Shown here: piece by piece, positions 5,055-6,288 of the stretch
How the letters are laid out: each line of letters starts with the position of its first letter
How positions within the stretch are numbered: position 1 is the first letter of the stretch
NCBI GenBank assembly: GCA_022561895.1
Contig: JADFQH010000185.1
Span: 1 to 6,288 of the forward strand
DNA length: 6,288 bases
Reading direction: 5' to 3'
DNA from: Methanobacteriota archaeon
Lineage (GTDB): Archaea; Halobacteriota; Halobacteria; Halobacteriales; Halalkalicoccaceae
Translations under genes and position numbers: made by a program
The notes under the pieces: generated by a model
What the model saw: only the letters and a program-made list of their open reading frames with translations
The model's database searches: none
Told to the model about the DNA's origin: nothing

Positions 5055-6002
5055 ATGGGACGGATCAACGGCTTACACCACGTAACGGCGTTCGCAAGCA
5101 ACGCACAGGAGAACCTGGATTTCTTCCGTAAGATCCTCGGCCTCCGCTTCATCAAACGAACCGTTCGGTTCGATATTCCGGAAGAGATCTACCACTTCTA
5201 CTACGGTGACGAGGTTGGAACTGTGGGTTCAATTGTGACGTTCTTCCCAATCACGGATATGCCGGAGGGAAGCCACGGGAAGGGCCAACTCAGCGCAGCG
5301 GGACTAGTTATCCCCGACGGATCAGTTGGGTATTGGACCGACCGATTGACCGACCACGACGTCGAACACACGGTCGAGGAACGGTTCGACGAGACGGCGA
5401 TCGGGTTTACCGATCCCGACGGAACGCCGTTCGAACTCGTTACCGGCGACTCGGATATCGAGGCATGGGACGGCGGCGGTGTCCCAGCCGAACATGGGAT
5501 TCAGGGGCTCCACAGCGTCACGGTTCATTCGAACGACCCCGCCGGATCGTTCCGAGCGTTGGAAACGATGGAATGGACCCGCGTCGGACGCCACGATGAG
5601 CCACAGGTGGGCGACCGCGTTCGGTACCAAGCGCCCGGTGACGGATCGGGCGCGGAGTTCGTCGACGTGCTGATCCGTCCGAACGCTCCGCAAGGCGTCA
5701 TGGGAACGGGGACGTTTCTGCACGTCGCGTTCAACGCTGGCGAACAATGGGAACAGAAGGAGTGGAGCGATCGGTTCCGCGATGAGGGTCTCATCACGAC
5801 CTCGCGGAAGGATCGGGACTACTTCTGGTCTATGTACTTCACCGAACCCGGCGGCTCCACCTTCGAGTTCGCCACCGAAGGACCGGGGGTTATGCTCGAC
5901 GAGGACGTCTCGGAACTCGGCGAGAACCTTCGCGTGCCCGACTGGCTTGATGTCGACCTAACGTACATCGACAAACAGTTGCCCGATATCACCGTCGATT
6001 GA
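5055..6002 (+). CDS. VOC-family ring-cleaving (extradiol, hydroquinone-type) dioxygenase
   Basis: The 315-residue protein has two glyoxalase/vicinal-oxygen-chelate halves (about 5-130 and 148-280) and the usual length of the MhqO/MhqE/LinE-like group. These are cytoplasmic metal-dependent enzymes linked to ring opening of hydroquinones or quinone detoxification. GLHHVTAFASNAQENLDFF (7-24), IYHFYYGDE (45-53) and IVTFFP (60-65) are characteristic. Likely metal ligands are His9, His223 (FLHVAF) and Glu271 (FEFATEGPG). DRDYFWSMYFTEPGG (253-267) is the conserved run before the last ligand. The substrate is not established for haloarchaeal members. A strong TATA box and a perfect inverted repeat directly precede the start, which suggests inducible control. 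A probable TetR-type regulator gene converges from the right, 54 nt away. Confidence 0.92.
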   Translation: MGRINGLHHVTAFASNAQENLDFFRKILGLRFIKRTVRFDIPEEIYHFYYGDEVGTVGSIVTFFPITDMPEGSHGKGQLSAAGLVIPDGSVGYWTDRLTDHDVEHTVEERFDETAIGFTDPDGTPFELVTGDSDIEAWDGGGVPAEHGIQGLHSVTVHSNDPAGSFRALETMEWTRVGRHDEPQVGDRVRYQAPGDGSGAEFVDVLIRPNAPQGVMGTGTFLHVAFNAGEQWEQKEWSDRFRDEGLITTSRKDRDYFWSMYFTEPGGSTFEFATEGPGVMLDEDVSELGENLRVPDWLDVDLTYIDKQLPDITVD

Positions 6003-6056
6003 ATCGGGCCAACACCGAGAGAATCCTGTTTTCGGTATCATCATCGGTCAGTATCA
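6003..6056. other. Convergent gap between dioxygenase and TetR-type genes
   Basis: The 54 nt hold a weak hairpin, ACCGA (6013-6017) with TCGGT (6032-6036), with a TTTT at 6029-6032 in its loop and stem. A near direct repeat GTATCATCATCG / GTATCATTATTC follows. It may serve termination of the plus-strand gene, but no strong signal is seen. Confidence 0.25.
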
Positions 6057-6288
6057 TTATTCATCGATAGACGGAATCTCGACGTGAATATTCGGGACGA
6101 GACTAGTGAGTACGAACGTATTGATCGCAGCGCGCGCTTGCTCTGGAGCGTCTTTTTCCCCCAGCGAGATACGGCGTGCCCGAGCCGAGTGGATGATGTC
6201 GGTGAGAAGCTGTGAGAATTCCATTACGTCAACATCGGCGAACACACCGTGGTTGATTCCCTCCTGAATCACGTCGGCAAGACCGACA
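6057..6288 (-). CDS. Probable TetR/AcrR-family regulator, C-terminal fragment (5' end outside window)
   Basis: The reading frame is open to the right edge, leaving 76 residues and the TAA stop. The visible part is VIQEGINHGVFADVDVMEFS, then a helix with LLTDIIHSARARRISLG, and a last helix EQARAAINTFVLTSLV. IxEGxxxGxFxDVD followed by a helix ending ARxRRxSLG is the usual ending of the TetR ligand-binding domain in haloarchaeal regulators. The DNA-binding helix-turn-helix would lie outside the window, so the assignment rests on the C-terminal pattern alone. The GTG at 6272 is internal, not a start: the frame continues upstream with VGLAD. It converges on the dioxygenase gene and could be its regulator, but no binding data or HTH is visible. 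Confidence 0.7.
   Translation of the reverse strand, partial: VGLADVIQEGINHGVFADVDVMEFSQLLTDIIHSARARRISLGEKDAPEQARAAINTFVLTSLVPNIHVEIPSIDE

Noticed and set aside
4905..5155. Overlapping short open frames on both strands in the RAM/dioxygenase intergenic region
   Set aside because: They overlap the TATA box, the operator and the dioxygenase start, and their translations look random.
5322..5747. 141-codon minus-strand open frame inside the dioxygenase gene
   Set aside because: It mirrors the coding strand of a clear VOC dioxygenase and has no recognisable motif.
1..6288. Mobile elements, CRISPR arrays, tRNA/rRNA genes, toxin-antitoxin or defence systems
   Set aside because: No transposase or integrase motifs, regularly spaced repeats, cloverleaf-like runs or defence domains were seen on either strand.

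Overview
The window looks like an ordinary stretch of a haloarchaeal (class Halobacteria) chromosome. The proteins are acidic, with many Asp and Glu and few Lys. Several families are typical of haloarchaea: a CetZ tubulin-like cytoskeletal protein, a bacterio-opsin-activator (HTH-10) regulator, and a lone Lrp/AsnC ligand-binding domain. Many genes have a T-rich TATA-like box 26-30 nt upstream of the start codon and no Shine-Dalgarno, as expected for leaderless transcripts. I cannot name the genus.

Left part (1-2493) is a run of four minus-strand genes. In transcription order these are a small two-helix membrane protein, an atypical SDR/NDUFA9-like NAD(P)-binding protein, an HTH-10 regulator, and cetZ, whose 3' half lies outside the window. 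The gaps are only 31, 36 and 81 nt, yet each holds a TATA-like element at leaderless distance, so the genes may be transcribed separately as well as together. A perfect 13-bp palindrome lies just upstream of the presumed cetZ promoter.

Middle part (2494-4904): thymidylate kinase (tmk, plus strand) is divergent from the small membrane protein gene. It converges on a second small membrane protein gene (three helices, minus strand), and the two stop codons share one CTAG. That gene is divergent from a complete E1-alpha subunit of a 2-oxoacid dehydrogenase, which has no E1-beta or E2 gene beside it. E1-alpha converges on a stand-alone Lrp/AsnC ligand-binding (RAM) protein; the 122-nt gap between them holds a strong hairpin that pairs best on the E1-alpha strand.

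Right part (4905-6288): a two-domain VOC/extradiol (hydroquinone-type) dioxygenase is driven by a clear TATA box followed at once by a perfect 14-bp inverted repeat, a textbook repressor position. It converges on the C-terminal fragment of a probable TetR-type regulator cut by the window edge.

I see no mobile elements, CRISPR arrays, tRNA or rRNA genes, and no defence cluster. I did not find a convincing new multi-gene system. The most useful leads are the operator in front of the dioxygenase, the orphan E1-alpha, the palindrome upstream of cetZ, and the strand-asymmetric hairpin.
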